From assembly GCF_020283565.1 (NCBI RefSeq), contig NC_060065.1, positions 50,146,409 to 50,210,408 of the forward strand: a stretch of DNA of 64,000 bases. Reading direction: 5' to 3'. This document shows positions 12,349-24,373 of the stretch, piece by piece. This DNA comes from Trifolium pratense. Its lineage: Eukaryota; Streptophyta; Magnoliopsida; Fabales; Fabaceae. Each line of letters starts with the position of its first letter. Positions within the stretch are counted from its first letter, which is position 1. The position numbers were made by a program, and so were the translations under genes. The notes beneath the pieces were generated by a model. It had not been told where the DNA came from. It saw only the letters and a program-made list of their open reading frames with translations, and made no database searches.

Positions 12349-12443
12349 AAGCTACTAAGTTTGGTCTATTGGCGAGGGGTTTGGGTAGTACGCTATATGT
12401 CCTGAATTCGATCCTCAGTCATTGTAAATAAATAAATAAAAAA
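12349..12443 (+). mobile_element. SINE with 17-bp target-site duplication
   Basis: A 95-bp tRNA-derived head with A-box-like GTCTATTGGCGAGG, B-box-like AATTCGATCCTC and a tail of TAAA/A repeats. It is flanked by a 17-bp TSD (12332-12348 and 12444-12460) with one mismatch. Same family as the fragment at 6891-6967. Confidence 0.85.
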
Positions 12444-12497
12444 AACATCTTAATAATAGCTTGAATTGGCAATTTTTATACACCTTATAGTATTTTT

Positions 12498-13387
12498 CAA
12501 TGTTTTAAGAACCGGACCGGCCGGTTCGGTCGTGAACCGGACACAGCACCGGTCCGGAATGAGGGTCAGAACAGTTAATCAGTAAAACCGGTTAAAAACC
12601 GCCTTGAACCGGTGCGAACCGCTGTGAACCGGGAAAACCGGCGAACCGGGAAGCCGGAAAAACCGGCCGGTTCTCTCAGATATTGAAAAAAAAATTTTTT
12701 TTTTTTTTTTTTGCGAGATCCGGATGAAGAAAGGAAGAAGAAGATGAAAATCGAAAATGGTATCAAATATTCAAGGTAAAGGTGTGGAGAAGAAAATACT
12801 AGAGACTCATTTCACAAGTCAATAACAACTTCCATCATTAGAAATCAAAATCTATTAAGTGAAAAATGTCATGAATCTTTGAAACATAACTAGTTAGGAG
12901 TAATTGGTGAAACAGAGATGAAAAAACTAAACACACAAAAGAGGATGATGAATGCATAAATATATATTGGTGCCCTTTCTCATTGTTTTTTTTTTTGAAG
13001 AAGCAACCCTTTCTCATTGATAAAGAAGAATGAGTGAAGAAACAGGAGAAAAGAAAGAGGTGGAGGCGCTATAGTTGTTGTCAAAGCAAGTGATAGTGTA
13101 TGTTGTTTCTTGTTACTGACAAATTAGGGTTATCTACAATATTGAGCTTTTTTTTAGTCATGGGCCTTGTAACAATTGACTTTTGAAAGGGATGATTTTT
13201 GAAAGGGCTTTATTTTTTGACACATTAAAAGAAATTCTTAAGACTATATCTATTAAAATATTTACTATTTATTTATTATTTATTATCCGGTTCAAATGGT
13301 TCAATAACGATTGAACCGGTTGAACCAATTGAACCGTGAACCAGACGCTAAACCGGTTCGACTTCCGGTCCGGTTCTTAAAACATTG
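12498..13387. mobile_element. hAT-type non-autonomous transposon (MITE)
   Basis: 890 bp. The ends are inverted: CAATGTTTTAAGAACCGGAC at the left, with the exact complement at the right. An 8-bp TSD GTATTTTT flanks it (12490-12497 and 13388-13395). The CAATG start and 8-bp TSD fit the hAT superfamily. The interior is rich in GAACCGG motifs at both ends and has no transposase. Confidence 0.92.
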
Positions 13388-13395
13388 GTATTTTT

Positions 13396-14070
13396 TTTAT
13401 TACACCTGACACTGTCGGGTACGTAGTCTAATAACAAGACTAACACAATTGCAATATGCATAAGAGAAAAAGATGAAATTCAAACTTACGTCTGTAAATC
13501 AATGTTCCTAACAACTACCAATTAAATTGCACATATGAAATACCTTACAAACCATCGATTTGATATTTGTGTATTGAGATTTTTCATGTCACTTATCGTT
13601 TCCATATTTATTTCTAATATTTTCTATTTTGCAAAATTGAATTTTGTGTTTAACATAAATATTTTAACAAGTTACATATATTACTTTGATCGTATTTTTT
13701 TTACTCATATTTATTAATTATTTCTTTTACTTTGATCATATTTTACTTTGATCATATTTATTAATTATTTCATTTAACTCTTTTTTTATTTTTATTTGAT
13801 AGAGTATTTCATTTAACTCTTCTTTTTTGAGGTTACAATTTCATTTAGGGTCTGTTTGACCTGGCTTTTTCAGGTCTTAGAAGCTATTTGAAAAATAAAA
13901 ATGAAAATAAAAGCTTTTTGAAAAGAGCTAAAGTTGTTTGGTATTCCTGCAATCCTCGCCCATTGTCTCCGGAGGGGAGAGTAGGTTGTGTTGGGGCTTG
14001 GGAAGATTTGGATCTAAAACCACTCCTGTCCTAGAGCCTCGAGGTATGCTTGAACATCAGGAGTGGATGG
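13396..14070. other. AT-rich spacer with unassigned repeat-like DNA
   Basis: 13396-13860 is AT-rich without a gene. 13900-14070 is markedly less AT-rich and may be an old transposon remnant, but I cannot assign it. Confidence 0.35.
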
Positions 14071-14721
14071 CTAAACATAGGATGTGGACCTTGTCAGTGG
14101 AATCCATAAATTACTAGAGTACCATTTGTTATTGCGATGTTTTAAAGTTCTGAAACCATTGGTACGTCTGCCAAGTCTAACATCCCACACATCTGCTTGA
14201 AAAGTATGGTGCACACCATGACCATTTTTGGCTTCAAACGTAATGTAGTACCTGAATCCAAAAACTCTAACCCTAGCCACCTCAACAATTTTGAGTAGGT
14301 GCCAGATGCGCCAGTTTTCTGAATTTTGTATAGCATAATCCTGAATGGCCAAGGTAGCACAACCGTTAATAACATGAGCATCCTCTAGAGTTAATTTGTC
14401 ACAGTCAAATTTGATATAGACACTCAATCGACCAATGTTTTTCGGATTCCTACAAGAAAAATGTCTTTTCTCCTCAGATTTCTTCTCACTCTTTCTATCC
14501 TCATATTTCTTCTCACTCTTTTTAGCCCGTTTACTGGGTCGTTGGTTGTTTGAAGCCGCCTCTGCCATCTTCTTAGTGACAGGGTTGGCAGATTGCATCA
14601 ACCTTGAGGATCTTCTTATATTGGTAACACCAGAAGGTGGTGGTGAATCGTCCAACATATTAGGAGTGACAGGCTTGGGAGAGTCCGACAAAATTAGTCC
14701 ACCAACGGTGTCGTGATGCAT
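14071..14721 (-). CDS. Possible cystatin/monellin-fold protein with basic N-terminal region
   Basis: From the first ATG (14721) this is 216 residues. A polar, lysine-rich N-terminal half (KRAKKSEKKYEDRKSEKKSE) is followed by a C-terminal half with the pattern RYYITFEAKNG...HTFQADVWD, which resembles the beta-hairpins of plant cystatin-like domain proteins. The QxVxG inhibitor motif is not seen, so protease inhibition should not be assumed. The frame is open a further 17 codons upstream without an ATG. Just upstream, in another frame, is PPSGFTDLVRSSKG, closely similar to PPSGVTNIRRSSRL inside this ORF. This suggests an N-terminal duplication and a frameshift, or a missing exon. The start and intactness are uncertain; it may be a decaying copy. 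Confidence 0.4.
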   Translation of the reverse strand: MHHDTVGGLILSDSPKPVTPNMLDDSPPPSGVTNIRRSSRLMQSANPVTKKMAEAASNNQRPSKRAKKSEKKYEDRKSEKKSEEKRHFSCRNPKNIGRLSVYIKFDCDKLTLEDAHVINGCATLAIQDYAIQNSENWRIWHLLKIVEVARVRVFGFRYYITFEAKNGHGVHHTFQADVWDVRLGRRTNGFRTLKHRNNKWYSSNLWIPLTRSTSYV

Positions 14722-14974
14722 TATACAGGACTGTTGGTTGTTTGAACTTGAAGCCTTTGCTAGATCTAACAAGATCCGTAAAACCAGACGGTGGTGTTGA
14801 ACCCGGGTTCGAACCCGGAGTTATGCTCACAGACAATTCATAATATTTTATGCAGCATAAAATAATAGTTAAGAGATTCAATTGATAAAATAAATTTAGG
14901 ATTTCTTGTAAAAAAAAAATTAAAAAAAAATAGGATTTATTTACTAAAGATTTATCGCACACGGTTGGTAGCAA
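14722..14974 (-). pseudogene. Frame-shifted upstream segment of the cystatin-like ORF
   Basis: An ORF in a different minus-strand frame overlaps the start of the cystatin-like ORF and encodes a peptide similar to part of it (see the entry at 14071). It also contains the perfect palindrome GAACCCGGGTTC. I read it as a displaced N-terminal segment. Confidence 0.3.
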
Positions 14975-15039
14975 CCAGAATGGAATATGAACATAAGAAA
15001 ACTAAAGAAGTCAATGATAGACCCAAAAGGTGGGAACGA

Positions 15040-15255
15040 ATTTATTTATTTGAAATATTTTCAAATAAATAAAAAAGATTAGAGAATCATCCTAAAAAGA
15101 TCATAAAAAATTTTGGTTACAAAATAAAAATTAGAGAATCATCCTAAAAAGATTATAAAATAAAACAATAAAAAAGATTAGATAATCATCCTAAAAAGAT
15201 TATAAAATAAAACAATAAAAAGATTTTCATCAATAAAAAGATTTTCATCAAAGAA
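15040..15255 (+). repeat. Imperfect ~50-bp tandem repeats and a palindrome upstream of DnaJ
   Basis: Three copies of a unit containing AGAATCATCCTAAAAAGAT (near 15080, 15132 and 15180), then two copies of AATAAAAAGATTTTCATCA. They are preceded by the inverted repeat TTTATTTGAAA/TTTTCAAATAAA at about 15045-15070. All lie within 550 bp of the DnaJ start codon and so in its promoter region. Confidence 0.7.
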
Positions 15256-15415
15256 GGATCCAGAAGAAATTCTCGATCCACTTGAAGTGCAGATCGAATC
15301 GAACGGTTCACATATTCTCACAAGTACTTGGCTTCAAAAATATTCTAGATCTTTCCAATAACCTAAAAAAAAAACCAAATCTTAAATCCTAACCGTACGT
15401 CAAATCCACCATCTC

Positions 15416-15423
15416 TATATAAA
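15416..15423 (+). promoter_or_regulatory. TATA box of the DnaJ gene
   Basis: TATATAAA sits 158 bp before the ATG at 15581, giving a plausible 5' UTR of about 125 bp. No perfect heat-shock element was found; TTCTAGATC near 15345 is a partial match only. Confidence 0.6.
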
Positions 15424-15580
15424 CACAATATATAGTACTTCTTCTGGCATAGCGTACTTCATTCAACTTCACATTCTGTTGTTGAGATCTACCAACACAA
15501 GAAATTCCCAATCTTCATAATTAGGGTTAGGTTTCAACGATTTCAAATCGATTCGATTGTGAATTTGTTGAATTTTAAAG

Positions 15581-17517
15581 ATGTTTGGAAGAGCACCTAA
15601 GAAAAGTGATAACACTAAGTACTATGAAATTCTTGGCGTTTCCAAAAGCGCTTCTCCTGATGATTTGAAGAAAGCTTACAAAAAAGCTGCTATCAAGAAT
15701 CATCCTGATAAGGGTGGAGATCCTGAAAAGGTATAATTTGATTTCGATTATTGGATTTGATTAATTGATGATTGAATTTAATAATTGTTGTGGTTTGAAT
15801 TGGGATTGGTTAATTTTAGGTTAGTGTGATTGATTTAGGGTTGTGTTAATTTGTTTAAAAAAATTTGATTTTTGTTTTGATTAGTTAGTTAATTGAACTA
15901 GGGGTTGATGGTGTGTTTGATTTTGTTGTAGTTCAAAGAGCTTGCTCAAGCTTATGAGGTTTTGAGTGATCCTGAGAAGCGTGAGATATATGATCAGTAT
16001 GGTGAAGATGCTCTTAAGGAAGGAATGGGTGGTGGCGGCGGTGGCCATGACCCGTTTGATATCTTTTCATCCTTCTTTGGTGGTGGTGGATTTCCAGGTA
16101 TTGTTTTTTGTTAAATTAATTAGGTGAATTTCATATACTTTAGAGATTAAGTTGATGAATTTTACATACTTTAAGACTAAATTGGATAGAGGCTAATACT
16201 ATTAGTTTAGTGATTAGGGTTAATGGTTTATGACTTTATTCTGAAGAAATAATTGTACGTAAATTTTAATTTTTTAGTTTTTGGGTTAAAATAAATTATT
16301 GTATTTGTGAACAGGTGGTGGTAGCAGAGGAAGGAGGCAGAGACGTGGTGAAGATGTTGTTCACCCTTTGAAGGTTTCTTTGGAGGATCTTTACCTTGGG
16401 ACATCTAAGAAGCTTTCTCTTTCACGGAATGTCTTGTGCTCAAAGTGCAATGGGTGTGTATTATTGAAGGTCTATTTGGATGTTTGTGATTCCTATTTTT
16501 AATGATTTTGATTACTTATTATTGTTGTTTGGTTTGATTATAGGAAAGGGTCGAAATCTGGGGCTTCGATGACTTGTGCTGGTTGTCAAGGTTCTGGTAT
16601 GAAGGTTTCTATGAGGCATTTGGGTGCTAATATGATTCAGCAAATGCAACATCCTTGCAATGAATGTAAGGGTACTGGAGAGACAATCAATGACAAAGAT
16701 CGATGCCCACAGTGCAAGGGAGACAAGGTTGTTCAACAGAAGAAAGTCCTTGAAGTTCATGTGGAGAAGGGAATGCAGAATAGTCAGAAGATTACATTCC
16801 CTGGTGAAGCTGATGAAGCTGTACGTGGGGGATCATCATATGTTTTGATTTTAAGTTGGATTACTTAATCTAGATACTGATTTTAGGTTTTCATGTCTTT
16901 TTGCAGCCGGATACAATCACTGGAGATATTGTCTTTGTACTTCAACAGAAGGAACATCCTAAGTTCAAGCGAAAGGGCGAAGATCTTTTTGTAGAGCACA
17001 CATTGTCGCTCACAGAAGCTTTATGCGGTTTCCAGTTCGCCCTCACTCATTTGGATAGCCGGCAACTATTGATTAAATCAAACCCTGGAGAAGTTGTCAA
17101 GCCTGGTATGTAAATTATTCACATCTGGATTACTGCATTGTAACCAAAATTTTGTTTCCCTGTGGTATTGAAACTTAACATTTTATTTGTTATGTAGATT
17201 CATACAAGGCAATCAATGATGAAGGAATGCCAATGTACCAAAGGCCATTCATGAAGGGCAAGCTTTACATTCACTTCACTGTAGAGTTCCCTGAGTCTTT
17301 GACTCTTGAACAGGTTAAGGCTTTGGAAACTATTCTTCCAGCAAGGCCTGCATCACAGTTGACAGACATGGAGCTTGATGAATGTGAGGAGACAACACTT
17401 CATGATGTTAACATTGAAGAAGAGCAAAGGAGGAGGCAACAAGCTCAGCAGGAAGCATATGATGAGGATGATGATATGCCTGGTGGTGCTCAGAGAGTAC
17501 AGTGTGCTCAGCAGTAA
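15581..17517 (+). CDS. ATJ3: Type I (A-class) DnaJ/Hsp40 co-chaperone, J2/J3/ANJ1 type
   Basis: Six exons: 15581-15730, 15932-16097, 16315-16453, 16544-16820, 16907-17105 and 17198-17517, all with GT-AG introns; 416 residues, the usual length. It stimulates cytosolic Hsp70 ATPase and delivers client proteins. Domains: J domain with HPD at residues 41-43; Gly-rich linker ([13 protein letters not shown] region); four zinc motifs [24 protein letters not shown] and CPQCKGDK; then the C-terminal substrate-binding domains. It ends in CAQQ, a farnesylation CAAX box as in ANJ1 and J3, suggesting partial membrane association. Reading frame and splice phases are consistent throughout and no damage is seen. 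A TATA box and tandem repeats lie upstream. Orthology to Arabidopsis J2/J3 is by recalled similarity; which of the two is closer cannot be decided here. Confidence 0.95.
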
Positions 17518-18885
17518 TGAGTTTGGAGAATTGGTAGAATCAATGGTGATGTTCTTCTTGGATGTTTCTGGAGCTAAACATAGTTGTGTCTGATGAATGA
17601 TTTTTGAAAAAACAGTGTAGTGTTTATTTGCGTATAAAGAAATTCTACATGCTTCATTTTTATCATTTGTTTCCTTGTGTATGCAGCTACTCTGTCTTTA
17701 ACTTATCAACCAATTTTTTCCTTTTGTGTGTTCCGATTTACAGTATATAGTTAGCTTTTCCAAGTTTATATTACGCAGTTAGAAAATTGGTAGTAGTTCT
17801 TTACACTGATTATTCTATCATTCAAATCAGTAATCACGTTTTAGATGTTTTACAAAAGGTTTCCTTTATGGGACTTGAGAGTAACAAAAGGTTTTGGAAA
17901 ACATCTTAAAAAAAATAAAAAATTTGGCGAGTAATTTAATTCTTTTTTTATTAAAATTTTAATCTTATTTAGGGTCGTTTGCTGTAGATGATATCATAAG
18001 ATAATTTTATTCTGAATTTGACTTAAATTATCAGGAGGATAAGAAAATATTTTACTGATTTATAAGCAGGATAAAAAAATATTTTATTGGTTTATTCTAT
18101 ATTTTAAAAGAAAAATGAAAATTAATAAAATATAAATAATAAAATAATTTAATATTCTCTAAAAAAATATTAAATAAAAATAATAATTTTTAAATATATA
18201 AGCGATTTTCTCACCAGAGTAATTTATATAATCTAAAAAGAGTTTAATTGTTGTGCGTAAAATTATGTTACACATGCGTTCAATAATATGTTGGCATATT
18301 ATTTGATGATGATGTATAAAATAATTTTATAATAGTGTATATTAATTAAATTCATAATTATTTAAAAAATGCAAAACAGCTCATCAACCAATTTTAATTT
18401 TTTTAGTACAATTTTTCACAAAACTTCATAATATACCTTAATCTCAAATACTGGGATTGGGTTCCCCTATTCACACATTCGAAAGTAATTAAATTAAGAT
18501 TAAATTGTTGAGATTTAAATTCGACATCCGGCAAACTATTAAACCAAATTTCATAATTTTCTATTATAGGTTAACTTCAATTTTAGCTTCTTAACTTCTA
18601 CAAACTTATGATTTTGACACTATAATTTTTATAATAATATTTTTGACCCTCTATTTTTAGTCTCTTTTATAAAATAATGATCCTCATTGATTTTAACCAA
18701 GTCAATACACTCGTGTCATGCGAGTCATTATCAACATGACAAGACATGTTGACGTGTCATGTGAGTCACTTGTCACGTGTATATTAAGTTAAAATCAATG
18801 AGAGTCATCCTTTGACAAAATGGACAAAAGTTAGGGAGTCAAAATCAAAAGTGTTATTAGATGTCAAAAAAACAAGTTAGTGGAA
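17518..18885. other. 3' flank of DnaJ and AT-rich intergenic DNA
   Basis: The first 250 bp probably hold the DnaJ 3' UTR. Beyond 17900 the DNA is very AT-rich. 18540-18885 has phrases typical of legume repeats (TTTTGACACTATAA) but no recognisable ends or ORFs. Confidence 0.4.
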
Positions 18886-18888
18886 TCT

Positions 18889-20123
18889 ACTATATAAGAA
18901 AAGAAAGTACCTATGAAATTCCTAATTTACCCCTTTTTTCATTTTTTGACACATAATCAATTCAGGGTTATTTTGTGTCTTTATTAAAAAACGTTAGTAG
19001 AAAAATGCTAAAAATTTTCTTAGTAGGAATCGAACCCTTAACCTTTTACTTACAATTCTTATTAGATTTACCACTAAGCCATATGAATTAATTTGTTATA
19101 TTTTTGGAACCAACATATAATCAACATGAGTTAAGTTAAAAGAAGAAAGGGGAAGTGTTTAATAAAAATTGCCAGTTACCTCAAGAGGATTATTCTCTAC
19201 AGTTGCGCGTGAATGATACATTTAGTTTAAAAAAAAACAGTAAAAATTAAATACAAAGTTGAAAATAGTTGAAAAATAAATGACATTTTTTAGAAGTTTT
19301 TTTTTTTAAAGATTTTTTGTTTTTGATATAAGGACTAATATTTTTTTTAACAAACCAAAATGAGATATATTAACATAGAAAACCTCCCCAACACAAGACG
19401 TACCGAGGTAGACTACAAAAGTTTACAAAGAGTCAGAGAAACAAAACCATAAACAAATCACACAAGAAAGATATGACTTTCATTCTTATGAGATTTTTCT
19501 ATGCGGACTATATAAGAAAAGAAAGTACCTATGAAATTCCTAATTTACCCCTTTTTCATTTTTTGACACATAATCAATTCAGGGTTATTTTGTGTCTTTA
19601 TTAAAAAACGTTAGTAGAAAAATGCTAAAAAATTTCTTAGTAGGAATCGAACCCTTAACCTTTTACTTACAATTCTTATTAGATTTACCACTAAGCCATA
19701 TGAATTAATTTGTTATATTTTTGGAACCAACATATAATCAACATGAGTTAAGTTAAAAGAAGAAAGGGGAAGTGTTTAATAAAAATTGCCAGTTACCTCA
19801 AGAGGATTATTCTCTACAGTTGCGCGTGAATGATACATTTAGTTTAAAAAAAAACAGTAAAAATTAAATACAAAGTTGAAAATAGTTGAAAAATAAATGA
19901 CATTTTTTAGAAGTTTTTTTTTTTAAAGATTTTTTGTTTTTGATATAAGGACTAATATTTTTTTTAACAAACCAAAATGAGATATATTAACATAGAAAAC
20001 CTCCCCAACACAAGACGTACCGAGGTAGACTACAAAAGTTTACAAAGAGTCAGAGAAACAAAACCATAAACAAATCACACAAGAAAGATATGACTTTCAT
20101 TCTTATGAGATTTTTCTATGCGG
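18889..20123 (+). repeat. 618-bp tandem duplication of the Helitron 5' region
   Basis: Copy 1 is 18889-19506 and copy 2 is 19507-20123. Both start ACTATATAAGAAAAG and end CTATGCGG, with only about two or three differences (homopolymer length and one A/T site). The second copy lacks the terminal TC. The near-identity means the duplication is recent. Confidence 0.95.
19022..19082 (-). repeat. tRNA-like pol III box pair inside the Helitron (repeated near 19640-19700)
   Basis: On the minus strand TGGCTTAGTGG (A-box consensus) is followed about 35 bases later by GGTTCGATTCC (perfect B-box). It is too short to be a folded tRNA. It is present in both halves of the 618-bp duplication. Confidence 0.5.
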
Positions 20124-20159
20124 AAGAAAATTATTGGAGAAAAAAAAGGACTAAAATAT

Positions 20160-22560
20160 TATGTTGCCTATTTTTTTTAAATAATTTTACGGGTTATATT
20201 CAAATTAATACGGGAACCTAATTTTTTTGGATATATCTACGGGTCTTATATTTTTACTCATATATTAGTAAAGTTGTTTATTTTTTTTATAATTTTACAA
20301 GTTATAGTCATATATTAATATGGGGACATAATCTTTCGTATGAATTCTACGGGACCTATGTTTTTCTTTTTTTTTAGACTAACAACAAACAATATTCATT
20401 TATTCAAGTAAGTAGAGTACGTGTGAATCTGCACTGAATCTGAATCGGAGCAAATTTGCAATCTGAACAAAACAAACATTGTACTACAACGGAATTAAAC
20501 CGGACACCGTACCAAGACGCGAACTCAAGACTAAAAAACTCTGCACTAAGACGGGATTAAAACAACATCAGACAAGAACAACAAAAGAAAACTCAAATGA
20601 AACATAAGAATGTGTGAAAAATCACTTATTTAAATAAAAAAAATATAAAACAATCAAAAAGGGGTGATTTTAGATCAAAATTGATCCAAAATCACCCCTC
20701 ATTGAAAGATGAACAAGAATAAAAAGCAAAAAGTAGGGTTTACTATGTTGTTGTTGTGGGGCGGCTATGAAAAAAAAAAGTGGCATATGTTTTTCCTCTT
20801 ATTAATAAGATTTCATGTTCTTTAATAATTTATGTAGGACTATATATATTTATACTCATCAATTAATAAGATAACCTTTTTTTTTAATTTGTACGAGACT
20901 TATAATTTTAATCATATATTAATAAAGTTGTTTATTTTTTTTATAATTTTACGGGTTATACTAGATCAAATATTAATACAAGGACCTAATTATTTTGTTC
21001 ATTTTTACGAGCCATATTTTTTTTTATTAATATATTAATAAGGTTGCTCATTCTTGACATATATTTATACTCATGCATTAACAGAAGGATATAATCTTTT
21101 GTGTGATTTCTGCGGTGCCTGTGTTTTTTTTTTTGAACAAACTAAAATGAATTTTATTATTAATAATGAGTCCTGATTGACACAAGGTGTGCCAAACAAA
21201 AAACAACAGTTTATATCATACACGTACGCAGGGCCCATGTTTTTACTCTTATTAATAAAATTTACAGTTTTTAACTATTTTTTGTGAACTTAAATTTATA
21301 CTCATATATTAATATACGATAACCTGATCTTCTATGTGGTTTATGCGGGACCTATGTTTTTTACTCATATTAATACGATTAATACGTTTGTCTGTTCTTT
21401 TATAACATATACGAAACCTATAAAATACTCATATATTAATATGGAAACTTTTTTTTTGTGATTTATACGGGGATTATACTTTTATTTATATATGAATTAA
21501 GTTGCCTATTTTGTTTTACAATTTTACGGGTTATACTCATATTTAATACGGTGACCTAATTATTTTGATGATTTTTGTGAGACCTATAATTTCACTAACA
21601 TATTAACAAGGTTACCTATTTTTAATAATTTTAAAAGGATATATTTATACTCATATATTTAATACAGAGACCTAATTTTTTGGTGGTTTTTACAAGGCCT
21701 GTGTTTTTACTAATATATTAATAAGGTAACCTATTTTTCCATAATTTCTACATTATCATTTATATTCAAATATTAATACGGAGACATAAGGTTTTTTTGT
21801 GATAGTTTTACCATTGTTCTTTTTCTATTTTTTTACCAAATATTATATCTTTCTATTTTTTTAATCTTTTAATTTACTTCCCAATAAATTACTATTTTAT
21901 GTTATCAAGTGAAGTTTTCAATTTTTTACTGTTTTTTTTAGACCTATATTTATAATTATATATTAATACGAGATCCTAATCTTTTGTGTGATTTCTGGGG
22001 ACCTATGTGTTTTTTTTTTGGTACATGGGGACCTATGTGTTTTACTCATATTAATAAGTTTGCCCATTCTTTTATAATATCTGCGGGACCTATATTTAAA
22101 CTCATATATTAATATGGAAACTTTTTTGTTTGTGTGGTTTCTACGGGACTTATACTTTTAATTATATATTAATTAAGTTGTTTGAAACAAAAATAAAATA
22201 AAAATTAAGTTGTCTATTTTTTTTACAATTTTTCTGGTTATACTCATATTTAATACGATGACCTAATTATTTTGATGACTGTGGCGAGACCTATCCTATA
22301 TTTTCACTAACATTTTAATATGATTGCCTATTTTTTAATAATTTTTAGGGACTATATTTATACTCATATATTAATACATGGACATAAGTTTTTTTTGTGA
22401 TTTTTCAACACCTATGTTTTTACTAATATATTAATAAGGTAGCCTATTTTTTTTCTTCATAATTTCTACATTATCTATATTTATATTCCTAAATTAATAC
22501 GGAGACCTAAAGTTTTTTTGTGATGGTTTTACCATTGTTCTTTTTCTATTTTTTTTTACC
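20160..22560 (+). repeat. Degenerate AT-rich repeat array forming the Helitron body
   Basis: Phrases such as TACTCATATATTAATA, GGGACCTAT and ATTTTACGGGTTATA recur many times at irregular spacing of roughly 60-150 bp. Short poly-T-led inserts (near 20370 and 21125) look like reversed 3' ends of retroposons. No coding potential. Confidence 0.7.
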
Positions 22561-22640
22561 AAATATTATATCCTTTCATCTTACCAAGTGAGGAGCGGCA
22601 ACGCCGCGACTCCCGTGCGGACGCACGGGTGTCCTGCTAG

Positions 22641-23138
22641 TTAAGAGTCAAGTTCAATTTAGCCAAACAAATGTTAATTTGCCCTCTATTAATTATTTTC
22701 ATTTCAAATAGATATATAATTATACAGCAAAAATAATTGTCATAACTAAATGTATAGAAAAATTTCTACAAATTTTAACTCAACCAATAGAAATATTAAA
22801 TTGTTTCGTCAAAATAATAAAAAGAAATATTAAATTATTAAATTGGACGATGATTATTGAAATTCAAACCCCAATTCTTCACTTTGTGTCTGGAGCAGAA
22901 TAAAAAGATAAAAATCATAGTAGATATTCTTGTATTTTAAGACACCAATAATAATACCAAATTGATATATAAGAGATAAAGTGTTTAGGATCACAAATGA
23001 AGTGTTTACTTTTGTATACATAAAGGTCAACACCCTTATATAAAGGCAACAAACTCTAGAATTAAAGAATAAAGAACTTCATAATTAACTACACTTGATC
23101 CCTTTCAATCAAGTGACACCGGAGGACACAGACAAAGG
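22641..23138. other. AT-rich spacer
   Basis: No gene, RNA or bounded repeat recognised between the Helitron end and the next element. Confidence 0.4.
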
Positions 23139-23600
23139 TAGGGGTGGATAATGGGTCGGATTGGGCCTAAAATAGCCAACCGGCCCAATTCACGGGTGGA
23201 GAAAAGCAACCCATATCAAACCATTTTTGGGTTTTGGGTAAAGCGGTTTCGGATCACACGGGTCACGGGTTAGATGACTGGGTTCATCAGTTTCATTTCA
23301 GACAAAATAAAAAAATTAGATCTCGTAAAGAAAAAATAACAAAATCGAGAAAATCATCAAATGAAGCCACAAATTATAGAAATATGAAAGAAGAAAAAAA
23401 CCAGAAAACCCTTTAATAAAATTTGCTGAAGATGAAGAAATAAAACATATCTAGTGCAAAAGAGACAGATCTACGGGTGTGAAGTGGCAGCAGATCGTAG
23501 ATAACAAAAACAATATAAGCAAGTATATATGGTAGTTTGAGACTTTGATGTGTGAGAGAAGAGAATCTGGAAAAGACTAGAAGTGGAACACATAGTAGTA

Positions 23601-23889
23601 CTCCCTCCGGTCCTTATTATAAGGAACAGTTTGGAAAAAACACACATACCAAGAAACCTTATCTTTCTTAATAAAAATTCTAAAATTTTACAATCTATTA
23701 CAAAACTAACCTTGGTGTATTAATTTATCCTTAGGGAATATATCAGTCTAATTAATGCATAACTTTGGAATGGATACAATTTAATAAGGGTAAAAATGGA
23801 ATTGTAAGAATAAATTTAATGATTGTTTCTTATAAAAAGGACCAAATTTTTTTCTCCAAATTGTTCCTTATAAAAAGGACCGGAGGGAG
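23601..23889. mobile_element. Stowaway-type MITE, 289 bp
   Basis: Ends CTCCCTCCGGTCC and GGACCGGAGGGAG are exact inverted repeats, flanked by TA on both sides (23599-23600, 23890-23891), the Tc1/mariner TSD. Confidence 0.9.
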
Positions 23890-23941
23890 TATTTTACAAG
23901 AGTACTAGAAGACATATAAAAAACAACAACCAACCATAATA

Positions 23942-24236
23942 CTCCCTCCAGTCCTTTTTATAAGAAACACTTAGGGCAAAAAAATTGGTCATTTTTATAA
24001 GAAACTTTGACCAATTTTCAAATGTTTTAAATGTCCAATTTCACTTGTGCCCTTATTTAGTATGAGAGAGAATTTAAAAATAAGTAAGTTAGTTGAATAA
24101 AGAGTAATTAAATAAGGGTATACATGGAATAAATTTAAATTTATAAGAGTATTAAATGAAAATAACTATGTTAAATGTGCTTCATTGGTCTGTGTGATTT
24201 TTTCAAAGTGTTCCTTATAAAAAGAACCGGAGGGAG
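23942..24236. mobile_element. Stowaway-type MITE, 295 bp
   Basis: Ends CTCCCTCCAGTCC and GAACCGGAGGGAG with TA duplications at 23940-23941 and 24237-24238. Related to the MITE just upstream. Confidence 0.88.
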
Positions 24237-24373
24237 TACATGGAGGAAATTTATTGTAACGGAGAGAGTATTTGTAACCTACACTACATCTCACCTACTT
24301 ATGATCACACTATCACTTTTCAAGGATTTGGTTTCGAAAGCATATTATGTTTTCAATGCATATAAATAAATAA

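Larger units (their letters stand above)
18886..22640 (+). mobile_element. Non-autonomous Helitron, 3755 bp
   Basis: It starts TCTACTATATAAG after a host A (18885) and ends CTAG before a host T (22641), the insertion pattern and termini of Helitrons, with no TSD. Eleven bases before the end is a perfect 8-bp hairpin (CCCGTGCG-GA-CGCACGGG, 22612-22629), and a second small hairpin (GCGGC-AAC-GCCGC) is at 22595-22607. No Rep/helicase ORF is present. The first 618 bp are tandemly duplicated. The rest is a degenerate AT-rich array. Confidence 0.88.

Noticed and set aside
15240..15360. Heat-shock elements before the DnaJ gene
   Set aside because: Only partial GAA/TTC units with wrong spacing were seen; not enough to call a site.
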